Assembly: GCF_963082655.1 (NCBI RefSeq)
Contig: NC_081553.1
Location: 153,308,941-153,372,940 of the forward strand
Direction of reading: 5' to 3'
Length of the DNA: 64,000 nucleotides
Origin: Stomoxys calcitrans
Taxonomy: Eukaryota > Arthropoda > Insecta > Diptera > Muscidae
Below are positions 12,051-22,511 of this stretch, one piece after another. Made by a program: the position numbers and the translations under genes. The notes under the pieces were generated by a model. It was not told the DNA's origin. It searched no databases and worked only from the letters and a program-made list of their open reading frames with translations. Position 1 is the stretch's first letter. Every line of letters starts with the position of its first letter.

Positions 12051-12549
12051 TGACTTGTTGTTCTTTAGTCGGGTTACTGCTACTTGGACCTCATTCTGAC
12101 TAGGAGGTAAACATTCTATACCATCATCAGGGATTGTTTCTGCGGTATCCTCTTCGCCGCCAACATCGGGCACTAGCAGTTGGGTAAAATTTTCTTTTCA
12201 TATCCTCAGCATGTTATCTGTGTCAGTTACCAGATTTCCTTCTTTGTCTCTGCAGGAGGATGTGCCTGCACCAAAGCCATCGGTGTGATGTTTAATTCTT
12301 TGGTAGAATTTCCGGACTTCATTCTGACTCCTGTACATCTCAATTCGCTCACACTTACGTCTTTCCATTCCCTTTTTTTCTCATTTTCCTCTTTCTACGG
12401 AATAGACGTTTCGTCTCTCTCCTTCATCTGGCGCGATACTACTGATTGCAGGGTTACTCCGTATGCCGCATTCTTGGCTTCAGTAGCATCTCGACGTTCT
12501 TGGTCGTTCCATGGGTTTCTCAGGGTAGGCTTGCGGTACCTAAGTACGG

Positions 12550-13150
12550 ATTTCACGCCATGTGGCTTTGTGAATATTTTTGTGTTGAAATCTGGTGCTA
12601 CTAACTACCATGTTTTTTGCCGCGGCGAAATCTATCAGCCTCAACCCATTACTGGACGTTATCTCGTGGAGGCTAAACTTTCCGACTGTTTCCGACCAAA
12701 AATGTCTTCCTTCCTTTTTTTCGCATTAAAATCTCCCAGAACGATTTTAATATCATGGACGAGGCAGCGGTCATATTCTCTCTCTAGGCGCTCGTAGAAA
12801 ATATCCTTGGTTTGCTCGTCTTTGTCTTCCGTCGGGGCATGGGCACAAATAAGACTGATGTTGAAGAATTTGGCTTTTATGCGAATTGTGGCTAGCCTCT
12901 CATCCACCGGAGTAAAGCTGGAGACAAGGTGTTTCAGTCTCCGACTAACCACAAATCCACAGCCAAATTCATGTCTCGTTTTATGGCAGCTATATATACT
13001 GGCCCAGCGTCCCAACCGCATGGGTTTTGTGGGATTGTACATGTGTCCCTCGTTGTGGCGAGCCGCTTGCTCCAAGATCCGACGCACGCCGCCAGCCGCA
13101 CCTATCCTGGGAACAGACGATGATGTTGGCCATTGGTTATTTGAAGGCGC
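12550..13150 (-). pseudogene. RTE copy 1 endonuclease, internally deleted
   Basis: Minus-strand frame 12,659-13,153 shows a leader peptide-like start, then EFGCGFVVSRRLKHLVSSF, ERLATIRIKAKFFNISLICA, and the catalytic-loop motif KIVLGDFNAKK. The WNVRTL start of the domain is removed by the deletion near 12,995. The IDHVVIDG block is removed by the deletion near 12,560. Confidence 0.8.
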
Positions 13151-13400
13151 CAATAACTCGCCTTATCATCTCGAGTATCATTGGCACTCAGTATTTAATT
13201 AAAGCCAGTGCCACCTGACTCCTCACTGAGACTCTCCTCTCGAAAATCGCTGACTGCCCGCGGCCGCATTTGCAGCTACTCCGCATAAAAACGGAGCTTT
13301 CCACCATCCGCAACCTGTGGACCCGCCCGGAAGCTTTCAGCTAAGCTTCCCGTGATAACGATGGGCACCACACAAGTCGGATCTCAAAGTTTCAGCCTGT

Positions 13401-13853
13401 GTGGCGCCCATAATCATCCCGTATCGGCCGGGACTAATGAAGAAAAATGAATACACCGACACATTTGCATTCCTTGATGAGCATTCGTCAGTATCATTAA
13501 TGGAGAAGGACGTTTTCGATACGCTCGAGCTTAAATGTGTAAATAAACCAATTTGTTTAAATCTGACCGGCGAATCTTCTCGAACGAATGAAACCTCAAT
13601 TCAAACGTCGATCAATACCTGGAATGCAGAAAATAGGGCAAAATTTACTCTTAAAGGGGTCAATACAGCGGGGAATTTATACCTTCCAATGCAGTCACTG
13701 GATATAGATGAATCGTTGGGAAAATATCCATATTTATTAGGTTTGCCTACTAAATCTTATTTAAACACAAAACCAGCAATGCTGATAGGTGCAGACAACT
13801 GGAGATTAGCAGTCCAGTTGAAGATGCGTGAAGGTGGTGGAATCAATCTATAG
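13401..13853 (+). pseudogene. BEL/Pao aspartic protease region
   Basis: This 150-aa frame carries a DUF1758/retropepsin-type segment: TFAFLDEHSSVSLMEKDVFD, LNLTGESSRTNE, LPMQSLDIDESLGKYPYL, GLPTKSYLNTKPAMLIGADNW. The family active site is usually LDEGSS; here it is LDEHSS, with Gly replaced by His next to the catalytic Asp. It starts immediately after the RTE insertion, so the native N-terminal part is missing. Confidence 0.85.
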
Positions 13854-13932
13854 CGACGAAGACGAGGCTGGGGTGGACCATCCAAGGTCCCAATGGCGGT
13901 AATCATCGACACGCATGGCTTAATTCCATCAA

Positions 13933-15490
13933 TTGTTACAATACCAATTTAGTCTTGATGAACCAAAAATGAAGTCGCTAATGTCAGTCGAAGACGCTGA
14001 AGCATTGGAGACTCTGAAGACTACTTGTCAAAGGGTGGACGGACATTACGAAGTGGGCTTGTTGTGGAAGAATCAAGTGAGTAAATTGGAAGAAAATTAC
14101 GATAATGCATATAAGCGATTCATGTGTCTTACCAAGAAATTCACAAAGGATTCAAGTTTAAAAAACGTTTTGCAAGACCAAAACTATCTGCAGAAAATTT
14201 AAGCAAACCAATTGAACGTGTATGGTATTTACCAATATTTTTAATAAAAAACCCCAACAAACCAGGAAAATCAGAATGGTTTGGGATGCCGCTGCCAAAA
14301 CTAAAGGGGTATGTCTCAACGACTACGTACGCAGAGGACCTGATCTGTTGGAATCTTTTACTAAATGCCCGTGTGGGGAAAATTGCCGTCTGCGGCGATA
14401 TAGCAGAAATGTTCCACCAAATAAATGTAAGAGAAAGCGACATGCACACTTAAAGGTTTCTGTGGTGTGACAAAAACGATCAACATGACAAACCAAGAGT
14501 CCACGTAAAGCGTGCACTAACATTTGGAATTTCGTGTACTCCATGCATAGCTCATTATGTTTGTGACTTCAATGCTGACCAATATAAGGACACATACGAT
14601 CGCACGGTGGAGGTCATACATAAAAATGACAATGTTGATGATTTTATCGACAGCGCACACAGTAAAGAAGAAGTGATCAAGTTGGCATCACAGTTGAAAC
14701 TAATTAGTGCCGCTGCTGGATTCCGCATCCGAAATTGGTTTTCAAACAATGAGGCAGTCTTTCATCGTCTCGAGGAAGACATCTACAGAAAAGGTTCTTG
14801 GTATGTATTGGGACCCCAATAAAGACCTTTTTGTCTATATTTTCAGATTTGCCACACTTCGCCGTGAAGTACTGTCATCAAAAATAAATCCCACGAAGAA
14901 AGAGCTTTTGCAAGTCTTGATGTCCATCTTCGACCCGTTCTTCTTCAAGAAGTCTAGCGATCTGACATCGATTTGGACGACGAAATCCACAACCATCTAG
15001 TTGGTAAAAAGCAAAAATGGAAAGCCGAAATCGAGCACATATCAGCTGTATAAGTGCCAACCTGCTTCTCCAGGTACATAGATGAAGCAACCGAAATTGA
15101 GTTGCACACATTCGTCGACGCCGACAAAGACGCTTACGCAGCAGTCACCATTATTGATGGAAAACCGAAAGTAGCTCCACTCACACCACAAAAGGGACGA
15201 ACTCCATAATTGTGCTGCAATGATTACGAATGGATACCAAAAGATTTCAACGTTTATGATGCATCGAGTTGAGGAAATTTTAGAAGTGACGGATGTTACA
15301 CAGTGGCCAAATCCACCAGACCTTGCAACAAAATATTAAACCAAATGGGATGTTGCAATGTGTTTCATAGGACCCAAATTTCTTTGCGAAAACAAATCAA
15401 CTTGGCCGGAGTGCCAAAATTTAGATGAATGCAACAAAGATGAATTTAGACTCCACCTACTCAATATAAACAAGTCAGAGGAGACTGTAT
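13933..15490 (+). pseudogene. BEL/Pao reverse transcriptase to RNase H region, many frameshifts
   Basis: Blocks in order: YEVGLLWKN (near 14,050), [19 protein letters not shown] (14,215), [20 protein letters not shown] (14,375-14,440), [20 protein letters not shown] (14,466-14,525), NVDDFIDSAHSKEEVIKLA (14,630-14,690), a KVLGMYWDP block (14,790), then IELHTFVDADKDAYAAVT (15,095) and a post-RNase H region to 15,490. The catalytic YVDD has become NVDD. At least six frameshifts or stops separate the blocks. Integrase is missing. Confidence 0.85.
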
Positions 15491-15691
15491 CGAGCCGTGG
15501 CTACATTTATTTTTTATTGGAATAAGCTGAAGGCAAAATGTAAAGGACAAAATCCAGTTCATTCATTGTTGAAATACATAAAACATTTTTTTATAGAATT
15601 ATTTAAAAACTAATAATAACAATTATGGTTACGTCCCCTAAAGATTTGCAAACTTACATATGTATGTACAAATATTTTCTGTTTACCTTAC
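15491..15691 (-). other. Probable intron sequence downstream of the broken host exon
   Basis: AT-rich with no open frame. On the minus strand it begins right after a good 5' splice site (GTAAGG, complement of 15,686-15,691) that ends the exon remnant. Confidence 0.4.
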
Positions 15692-15845
15692 CATGCTTTT
15701 GCAGACAGTTTTGAATTCTTCTTGGTATCCAATTCTATATGTTGACTTTAATCCATCAACTACTTGGTTAGCTTTTCTACTTCGACGATCAACTTGTTTC
15801 AGACGTGCAGAAAGTTGCTTTAATTCATCCTTTAGTTTTATATTA
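15692..15845 (-). pseudogene. Host exon remnant, 3' piece
   Basis: The minus strand is open and coiled-coil-like: KLKDELKQLSARLKQVDRRS followed by RKANQVVDGLKS, then a conserved-looking YRIGYQEEFKTVCKSM, ending at a consensus donor GTAAGG. The frame continues exactly into the 18,985-19,183 piece across the RTE insertion, whose target duplication (15,830-15,845) belongs to the exon. I do not recognise the protein. Codon-level continuity across two insertions is the evidence that this was a real exon. Confidence 0.6.
15830..15845. repeat. Target-site duplication of RTE copy 2, left
   Basis: CTTTAGTTTTATATTA matches 18,985-19,000 (CTTTAGTTTCATATTA) with one difference. The two lie exactly at the ends of RTE copy 2. 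Confidence 0.85.
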
Positions 15846-15858
15846 CTTTACTTCACTT

Positions 15859-17101
15859 TTAATGGCTATGACAGAATATTTGTTCCACTAGCCGAACGTA
15901 GAATAGCGTTCCAAGCGCCTCGATCTTCTCTCTCATTCTAAAATCTCTGACACCAAGTTTCAAGGTGACTCCCACAACTTGATCTTTCCATCGGGCTTTT
16001 GGTCTTCCCGGTTTGCGTGTACCACCGTGTTTGCCTTCAAAAGACTTCTTTGCTGGAGTTTCTTCTTCCATTCTGACAACATGACCTAGCCAACGCAGCC
16101 GTTGTATTTTGATGCGTGTAACTGTGCTATCGTCTTCATACATCTCGTGGTTCATATTCTCCGTTAACGCAAACTGGTGCATATATTTTACTGCCTCATC
16201 TGCTTTCACAAGTACCCATACTTCAGACCCTATAACAGCACGGGTAGTATCAGTGTCTTGTAAAGTGTAGTCTTCGTCTGTCGAGAGGTGGCCTTGTTTC
16301 TAAACTGCTTACTTAGTTCAAAGTAACGTCTGTTTGCCAGTATTATTCTTCGCTTTATCTCAAAACTGGTGTCATTCGTTTCAGTTACGGCGGTGCCGAG
16401 GTAGATAAAGTTACTGACTATCTCAAAGTTGTGGTTCCCCACTTTCTCCATTTTCTTTATCTGCTCGGTTGTGCAAGGCTTTTTGGGAGTTGAAACCATC
16501 CATTTCGTCTTATCTCCATTTACTGCCAGACCCACTTTCACTGACTCTCTTTTGATTCTTTCAAAGGCTGCAGTTACTACTTCCGGTGACCGAACTATGA
16601 TATCGATGTCGTCGGCATAGGCGAGTAGCATGTGTTCTCTTGTGATTAGTGTGCCATATCTATTCACATCTGCATTTCATCTGTCATCCTGCAGAGTCTT
16701 ATTAATTGTGCATGGATACCAAACTCAGACATGACTTGAAATACCTTTGAACGTACAGGAGTATCGGAGGCGGCTTTGTAGTCAACAAAGAGATGGTAGG
16801 TGTTAATTTGTCCTTCTCGGGTCTTTTTCAGGATTTGGCGCAGTGTGAATATCTGGTCTAGGATGGATTTACCTGGTCTAAAGCCGCATAGATAGGGCCC
16901 AATTATCTCATTGACTTTAGGTTTTAATCTTTCACACAGTACGCTCGAGAGTATCTTGTATGCGATGTGGAGGAGACTTCTTCCTCTGTGGTTGGCACAT
17001 TCCGTCTTGTCTCCTTTCTTGTGTACGGGACATAGTATGCTGAGGTTCCAATCATCGGGTATGCGTTCTTCTAGCCAGATTGCGCAGATAAGCTGATGCA
17101 T
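15859..17101 (-). pseudogene. RTE copy 2 reverse transcriptase and C-terminal region
   Basis: N to C: WLEERIPDDWNLSILCPVHK, KPKVNEIIGPYLCGFRPGKS, TYHLFVDYKAASDTPVRSKV (family F-D-AFD position), CRMTDEMQM, then directly NRYGTLITREHMLLAYADDI with the catalytic Asp pair, KTKWMVSTPKK, and RIKIQRLRWLGHVVRMEEE. The segment between DEMQM and NRYG lacks the GxTQGDSLSCDxFN block that is still visible in copy 3 near 31,325-31,390. One ~63-bp deletion lies near 17,105. Confidence 0.85.
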
Positions 17102-17599
17102 ACGTCTGACTTGTTGTTCTTTAGTCGGGTTACTGCTACTTGGACCTCATTCTGACTAGGAGGTAAACATTCTATACCATCATCAGGGATTGTTTCTGCG
17201 GTATCCACTTCGCCGCCAACATCGGGCACTAGCAGTTGGGTAAAATTTTCTTTTCATATCCTCAGCATGTTATCTGTGTCAGTTGCCAGATTTCCTTCTT
17301 TGTCTCTGCAGGAGGATGTGCCTGCACCAAAGCCATCGGTGTGATGTTTAATTCTTTGGTAGAATTTCCGGACTTCATTCTGACTCCTGTACATCTCAAT
17401 TCGCTCACACTTACGTCTTTCCATTTTCTTTTTTTTTTTTGTCTTTTTCCTCTTTCTACGGAATAGACGTTTCTTCTCTCTCCTTCATCTGGCGCGATAC
17501 TACTGATTGCAGGGTTACTCCGTATGCCGCATTCTTGGCTTCAGCAGCATCTCGACGTTCTTGGTCGTTCCATGCGTTTCTCAGGGTAGGCTTGCGGTA

Positions 17600-18546
17600 C
17601 CTAAGTACGGATTTCACGGCATTTTCCATGGAGTGGGCAATAGTTTGCCACTACGGAACAAGGAGTGCTTTCATCAAGCAGTTGGGTCAGTCGAGTGGAG
17701 TATGCCGCTGCCATTTGTTGTGTTTGTAGCTTTTCAATGTCCAGCTTCCGTGCAGTGTCAGATCGTACTTTCCTCGCCATGTTCAAACGGGTGTGAACCT
17801 TTGCTGCAACAAGGTAATGATCCTATCTATATTTGCTCCACAGATCGATCGTCCATCTATCACAACGTGATCAATTTGGTTTCTCGTGTTTTGATCGGGT
17901 GACAGCCATGTGGCTTTGTGAATATTTTTGTGTTGAAATCTGGTGCTACTAACTACCATGTTTTTTGCCGCGGCGAAATCTATCAGCCTCAACCCATTAC
18001 TGGACGTTATCTCGTGGAGGCTAAACTTTCCGACTGTTTCCGACCAAAAATGTCTTCCTTCCTTTTTTCGCATTAAAATCTCCCAGAACGATTTTAATAT
18101 CATGCGCGGGGCAGCGGTCATATTCTCTCTCTAAGCGCTCGTAGAAAATATCCTTGGTCTGCTCGTCTTTGTCTTCCGTCGGGGCATGGGCACAAATAAG
18201 ACTGATGTTGAAGAATTTGGCTTTTATGCGAATTGTGGCTAGCCTCTCATCCACCGGAGTAAAGCTGGAGACAAGGTGTTTCAGTCTCCGACTAACCACA
18301 AATCCGCAGCCAAATTCATGCCTCGTGTTATGGCAGCTATAGTATAGTTCGTCACCGTTTGGTGTTGTAGTGACGCCATTCCCAGTCCATCGCACTTCCT
18401 AATACATCCGCCAGCGCGTATACTGCACCTTCTCTATAAAGAGTGCGGACATTCCAGGTGCAGATCAGCAAATCATGGTCCTTTTTTCGTTTGCGTGGGT
18501 CGTCAGCAGTGGGGGGTTCCGCTTTTACTATTCCTTTGTTTTTCAT
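17600..18546 (-). pseudogene. RTE copy 2 endonuclease
   Basis: From 18,546: KKDHDLLICTWNVRTLYREG (start of the AP-endonuclease-like fold, the form typical of RTE/CFDP2-type proteins), EFGCGFVVSRRLKHLVSSF, KIVLGDFNAKKG, RLIDFAAAKNMVVSSTRFQH, NQIDHVVIDGRS. A frameshift follows GDFNAKKGRK, and the segment before [10 protein letters not shown] is altered. The enzyme nicks the target to prime reverse transcription. Confidence 0.85.
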
Positions 18547-18926
18547 AGTAGTTCTATGTTTTCCGGTGGCGGGCTACTGGCCCAGCGCCCCAACCGCATG
18601 GGTTTTGTGGGATTGCACATGTATCCCTCGTTGTGGCGAGCCGCTTGCTCCAAGATCCGACGCACGCCGCCAGCCGCACCTATCCTGGGAATAGACGCTG
18701 ATGTTGGCCATTGGTTATTTGAAGGCGCCAATAACTCGCCTTATCATCTCGAGCATCATTGGCACTCAGTATTTAATTAAAGCCAGTGCCACCTGACTCC
18801 TCACTGAGACTCTCCTCTCGAAAATCGCTGACTGCCCGCGGCCGCATTTGCAGCTACTCCGCATAAAAACGGAGCTTTCCACCATCCGCAACCTGTGGAC
18901 GCGCCCGGTAGCTTTCAACTAAGCTT

Positions 18927-18984
18927 CCCATGATAACGATGGGCACCACACAAGTCGGAACTCAAAGTTCCAGCCTGTGTGGTG
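18927..18984 (-). other. Structured 5' terminus of RTE copy 2 (two hairpins)
   Basis: Arms CCACACA (18,946-18,952) and TGTGTGG (18,976-18,982) pair, with an inner pair GGAACT/AGTTCC. A second hairpin has arms CCCAT (18,927-18,931) and ATGGG (18,939-18,943). Both are also present at the 5' end of copy 1 (about 13,350-13,395), so they belong to the element. Self-cleaving ribozymes are known at 5' ends of some R2 and RTE elements; whether this is one is only a guess. Confidence 0.6.
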
Positions 18985-19000
18985 CTTTAGTTTCATATTA
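18985..19000. repeat. Target-site duplication of RTE copy 2, right
   Basis: CTTTAGTTTCATATTA, partner of 15,830-15,845. Confidence 0.85.
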
Positions 19001-19183
19001 TGATCCCTCAACTCTTTCAGTTATACGTTTACAGCGTTCAGATCAGATTTTTTTGTAACATCTTTCAGTTTAGCGTCAAAACATTGCACATATTTTGCCT
19101 CACATCATTTTGTTCCTAAGACATCGTTTTTCATCGATTTTCACTCATTTTGTGACAGCAAAGCGATTTTTACACTTATCTCG
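18985..19183 (-). pseudogene. Host exon remnant, middle piece
   Basis: On the minus strand: KCKNRFAVTK, stop, VKIDEKRCLRNKMM, a 1-2 nt frameshift, CEAKYVQCFDAKLKDVTKKS, DLNAVNV, stop, LKELRDHNMKLK, then into the 15,692-15,845 piece. The reading frame passes both insertion points once the duplicated target bases are counted once. Two stops and one frameshift show it is decayed. Confidence 0.6.
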
Positions 19184-19193
19184 CATGTGTTTG
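19184..19193. repeat. Target-site duplication of LOA-B copy 1, left
   Basis: CATGTGTTTG, identical to 22,502-22,511. It defines the element as 19,194-22,501. Confidence 0.85.
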
Positions 19194-19206
19194 AGTCATG
19201 TTCGAA

Positions 19207-19225
19207 CCGTTGAGTGGAGCGGACG
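19207..19225 (+). promoter_or_regulatory. Conserved 5' leader motif of LOA elements
   Basis: CCGTTGAGTGGAGCGGACG lies 13 bp inside the defined 5' end of LOA-B. Almost the same sequence occurs at 24,902-24,920 (minus) and at the 5' end of LOA-A copy 2 (36,567-36,585, minus). Conservation between two families with otherwise diverged sequence suggests part of the internal promoter or a packaging/translation signal. The function is inferred. Confidence 0.45.
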
Positions 19226-19405
19226 TATTGTTATTTCACTCCGCAAGAATTTTCCTATAACTCGTAATAGGTCATTATTTTTGGAAGAAAGATTTAAGTC
19301 ACTCAAGGACAGCTGCGATAGAGGTATCCATTAGGCGGTTGATGATCTGCGTCTGTTTTCAGTGGAGCGGCAGATCTAGATCTAGAGATCTAGAGTAGGC
19401 TTAGA

Positions 19406-20672
19406 ATGGACTCCAAAGATCCAACAGCACATTGTCTGCTACTGAAACCTCGACTGGTGGAGCGGCTGCTCCAGGCTCCACTAGCCGACTGGTCCGCAGA
19501 GGCTTTCGACGATGACACCTGGTTCGAGACTCAAGGTCAAGGCCGAACCTATTCTTTCTACGCATGCCTATAATTTGCCTATCCCATCAGCCTTTCCCGG
19601 CAAACCAACACGCTCTTTAAGAGGTTGGAATAATAGAAGACGTATCGCTCTCAGGTTTATTGAGAGGTTTGGTGCGAGTAATCCTAAGACTCTCACTAAT
19701 AAGGAGAGAGACTCCCTAAATTGGGCTCGGGAATTCGTTGCATAGGTTACCCCAAAAGACTAAACGTCTAGATTCGGAAACTGCACCGCAGTCAGCCAAA
19801 AGGCTGCGGTCACCTGGAGGGCATCCGATGGCTAAAAAAAATAGGGCGAACAACAGTTAGATGGTAAGAACCTTTGCTGGAGTCGAACCTTTGCTAGGGA
19901 TGGTTTGGTGATGGCAGTTGTCGACAAGGGAGAAGAAAAGGGCTGCATACCCAGGAAAAAATGGAGTGGGATAGTCAGCAGACTGCCATCAGTACACTCC
20001 GATGTCCCTGCGGAATTTCTTGGGTCTCCTCCAGTTTGTGACGATGCAGATACAGACTAATTGTCTTCGGGGATCAACGCTCAATTGAAATGAATCGTTG
20101 TGCGCTAAAAAGGATTGGGGAGACTAATGGCGCATGCTTGGATACCAAGGATTCCCTCAGATCCTGAAGCGATACTTGGAAGACTAAGGGAATGTAGTCC
20201 CAATCTTTCAACCACCGACTGGAAGATTGGTAGACTGGATGAGGCTGACGGTGACCGGAGACATGCAGTATTCGTACTAAACTCCGCCTGTCTCGCAGAC
20301 CTCAACAAACCTGAAGGAGTTGTATCCTACGGATTCAACAAGTTGAAACTGAATGTCTATAGAAGCGGTGGGATTGGGGAATTAGAAGACGACTCAGCAG
20401 TTGTTGCTGAACACTTGACTGAGAAACTATCGACCACATCGCTAAATTCTGACGAATTGCAGGATACTGAAAATCCCCCTGCCACGATCGAAACAGGAGG
20501 GGATGGCATCGAAACTGGACCCGACAAGCCCTGTGTGGGTGGGTCACAAAATTGTACTGGGCCCAAAGTGCGCGCCAGCGGGGAAGCGCGGAACTCAGAA
20601 AGTACTTCGACAACAGCAGCTAGTGAAGCAGTCAAAGAGAAATCGTCCACACCGCAAGTGTCCAGTGTCTGA
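19406..20672 (+). pseudogene. LOA-B copy 1 ORF1 (DUF4780-type)
   Basis: Start at the ATG at 19,406 (MDSKDPTAHCLLLKPRLVER). A frameshift leads to the 19,512-19,745 frame (RSLRGWNNRRRIALRFIERF), then stops. The well-preserved 185-aa frame 20,115-20,672 has the DUF4780-like block WIPRIPSDPEAILGRLRECS, LSTTDWKIGRLDEADGDRRH, AVFVLNSACLADLNK, YGFNKLKLNVYRSGG, and an acidic, Thr/Ser-rich tail. ORF1 proteins bind the element RNA. Broken by at least one frameshift and stops between 19,745 and 20,115. Confidence 0.75.
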
Positions 20673-20678
20673 GGAAGA

Positions 20679-22320
20679 GTGGTTCCACAGCTTTCTCACC
20701 TTCTTATCCAGGAACCATGGGTGTGTGGAGGAACGGTTCGTGGACTAAGAATTCCGGGATTTAAACTTCTCAAGGATACGGTGAATAGGAGACAAAGAGC
20801 CTGTACTCTTGCAAGAAGTAGTCTAAATGTTTATCTTCTTCCGTCGCTAAGCACTGAAGATTTAGTAGTAGCCAGTATTGAGATAAACAAGTCTCATTAC
20901 TGGCTGGCTTCCCTATATATGGCACACGATTCAGAAATGCCGCCGTCGAAGCGGCATTCCGCTTCTGTAAGGAAGAAAAGCCTCATTGTAGGAAGCGATG
21001 CCATTGCACATCACCAGATATGGAGAAGTTCGGATGTCAACGAAAGGGATGAGCTGGAAATTGAACTTCAAATCCAAAAATTTGGGAAAGCTCAAAAAAA
21101 ATCACTCTTGCCCTGTACACCTGCAAGAGAGTCATTGGCAAAAGTTGGGGGGTTTAGACCGCTTGTCATGCATTGGGTTTATACTGCAGTTGTCAGACCT
21201 ATAATGCTATATGGTGTTGTGGTATTGTAGACGGCGCTTCAAAAGTCCACCTACTGCTCAATACTTAACCGGATCCAAAGGATGGCTCGTTTGTGCATCA
21301 CAGCCGCACTGAGGACGACACCATCTGATGCAATGAACTTAATGCTATATGTTATGCCTCTAGACATTGTGGCTACCCAAATTGCAGCGATTACTGCCGT
21401 GAGGTTAAGGGAGCTTTCTCATTAGTCATGTGGCGGCTACGAACACTGTGTTATCCTTAATACAATATCCGATGTTCCAGGCAGTGTGGATTACACCATA
21501 CCTGAGCGGCTTTTTGGATAAAAATTACTGTATCACTATTCCTGATAGAACTGATTGGAACTTCGATATCCCTGGTAATAAAAGTTACATAGACTTCTAT
21601 ACGGATGGTTCTAAGTTAAACGACCAGGTGGGCTTGGGGCTGTACTCTACAGATTTAGAACCGGTCATATCGAAAAGGTTACCCGACATCTGCAGTGCAT
21701 ATCAAGCAGATATCCTTGCAATTAAGGAAGTGGTGGAATGGCTAAGATATAATGTCATTACGACGATTGGCATAAATATCTTCTCAGACAGCCAGGCAGC
21801 CATTAAATCCTCGGAGAACGTATTTCTGAACACAAAAACCGCCCTCGACTGTCGCAGATCTCTCAACGAGATGGCTGAACAGTTCAAAATACACCTGTTC
21901 TGGGTGCCGGGCCACAGAGATATCACAAGGAATTGTATACTGTGGATACTGGAACCAGTGGGTGTGCCTCTAGCGACATGTAATCTAAGTTTCCAGGACC
22001 CGGCCCGAAGGGCAACGAATGATAGATGGTCACAAGAGGGGCTGTGAGCACTCCAAAACTATGTGGCCTAATCTAGACTTGAAGAGGTCTACTGCTTTGC
22101 TGTCATTGGCTAGAACAGAAGTCTCAGTCATTGTGTCCGTCATGATAGGTCACTGTCTAATCAGAATTCATGCTGACAGACTGAAGGTTGCCAGCAACGA
22201 CTTTGGCAGAAGCCGTGAGGACATCGAAGAAGAAGAGACTATAGAACACCTTCTGTGTATGGGTCCCGCACTAGCAGTCTGAAGTAGTTCCACTTTAGGT
22301 TCTCATTCCATTAAGAACTT
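20679..22320 (+). pseudogene. LOA-B copy 1 ORF2 remnant (EN, RT end, RNase H, Cys/His tail)
   Basis: Blocks: LIQEPWVCGGTVRGLRIPGF and KKSLIVGSDAIAHHQIWRSS (endonuclease middle, 20,700-21,050); a direct junction at about 21,055-21,065 into the RT C-terminus (VYTAVVRPIMLYGVVVL, 21,180-21,230); RNase H in frame 21,430-22,047 (YIDFYTDGSKLNDQVGLGLY, INIFSDSQAAIKSS, FWVPGHRDITRN); and a tail with TIEHLLCMGPALAV. The RNase H carboxylates D (YTDGS), E (the usual AEILAI Glu is D here) and D (FSDSQ) are partly kept. No RT catalytic core remains. Confidence 0.8.
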
Positions 22321-22501
22321 GTCTGATTTATCGGATATGAACATTCGCAAGTTATTGTGCTTTTTGAAGCAAACTGGATGGTTCTACGGTAGGAACTTGA
22401 AGGCATCTTCCTTCTTCTGTTCCTGTGGTATCACAATGGACGAAAACGTCTAAGTGAGTCTGATGGCAGACTGCCACTTAAACCTTAACTAACCTAACCT
22501 A

Positions 22502-22511
22502 CATGTGTTTG
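22502..22511. repeat. Target-site duplication of LOA-B copy 1, right
   Basis: CATGTGTTTG, identical to 19,184-19,193. Confidence 0.85.

Larger units (their letters stand above)
10705..13395 (-). mobile_element. RTE-family non-LTR retrotransposon, copy 1, nested in BEL/Pao
   Basis: Minus strand, 5' end near 13,395 and 3' tail of (AAGT)n at about 10,705-10,720. It starts with the same two hairpins as copy 2, then the 5' leader, endonuclease (12,550-13,150), RT (11,165-12,050) and C-terminal region (10,721-11,125). Compared with copy 2 it has lost ~300 bp of endonuclease near 12,560 and ~210 bp near 12,995. Compared with copy 2 it retains ~63 bp near 12,020. It is nearly identical to copy 2 elsewhere, so both are fairly recent. 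Confidence 0.85.
9355..15490 (+). mobile_element. BEL/Pao-family LTR retrotransposon, interrupted and 3'-truncated
   Basis: Plus-strand blocks in the correct BEL/Pao order: gag with a DUF1759 domain (9536-10,680), retropepsin-like region (13,401-13,853), RT (13,933-15,000), and RNase H-like and post-RT region to about 15,490. An RTE copy (10,705-13,395) sits between gag and protease, and the gag zinc knuckles are missing. No integrase, env or LTR was seen. The element is dead. Confidence 0.85.
15846..18984 (-). mobile_element. RTE-family non-LTR retrotransposon, copy 2, inserted in a host exon
   Basis: Minus strand, complete at both ends and bounded by a 16-bp target duplication. 5' end at 18,984 with two hairpins, a leader with a small upstream frame (18,543-18,731), endonuclease (17,600-18,546), RT (16,230-17,101), C-terminal region (15,859-16,209) and a short AAGT-type 3' tail. 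About 3.1 kb is near full length for RTE. Stops, frameshifts and a deletion in the RT make it non-autonomous. Confidence 0.9.
19194..22501 (+). mobile_element. LOA-like non-LTR retrotransposon, family B copy 1, with target duplication
   Basis: Complete at both ends, with internal deletions. The 5' end starts AGTCATGTTCGAACC, followed by a leader with CCGTTGAGTGGAGCGGACG. ORF1 starts near 19,406. ORF2 keeps only parts of the endonuclease, RT C-terminus, RNase H and Cys/His tail. The 3' end is TTAACTAACCTAACCTA. It is flanked by a perfect 10-bp duplication. A full LOA element would be about 5-6 kb, so roughly 2 kb is missing. Confidence 0.9.

Noticed and set aside
12180..12797. 205-aa plus-strand ORF
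   Set aside because: It is antisense to RTE copy 1 endonuclease; the same shadow appears in copy 2 and has no protein features.
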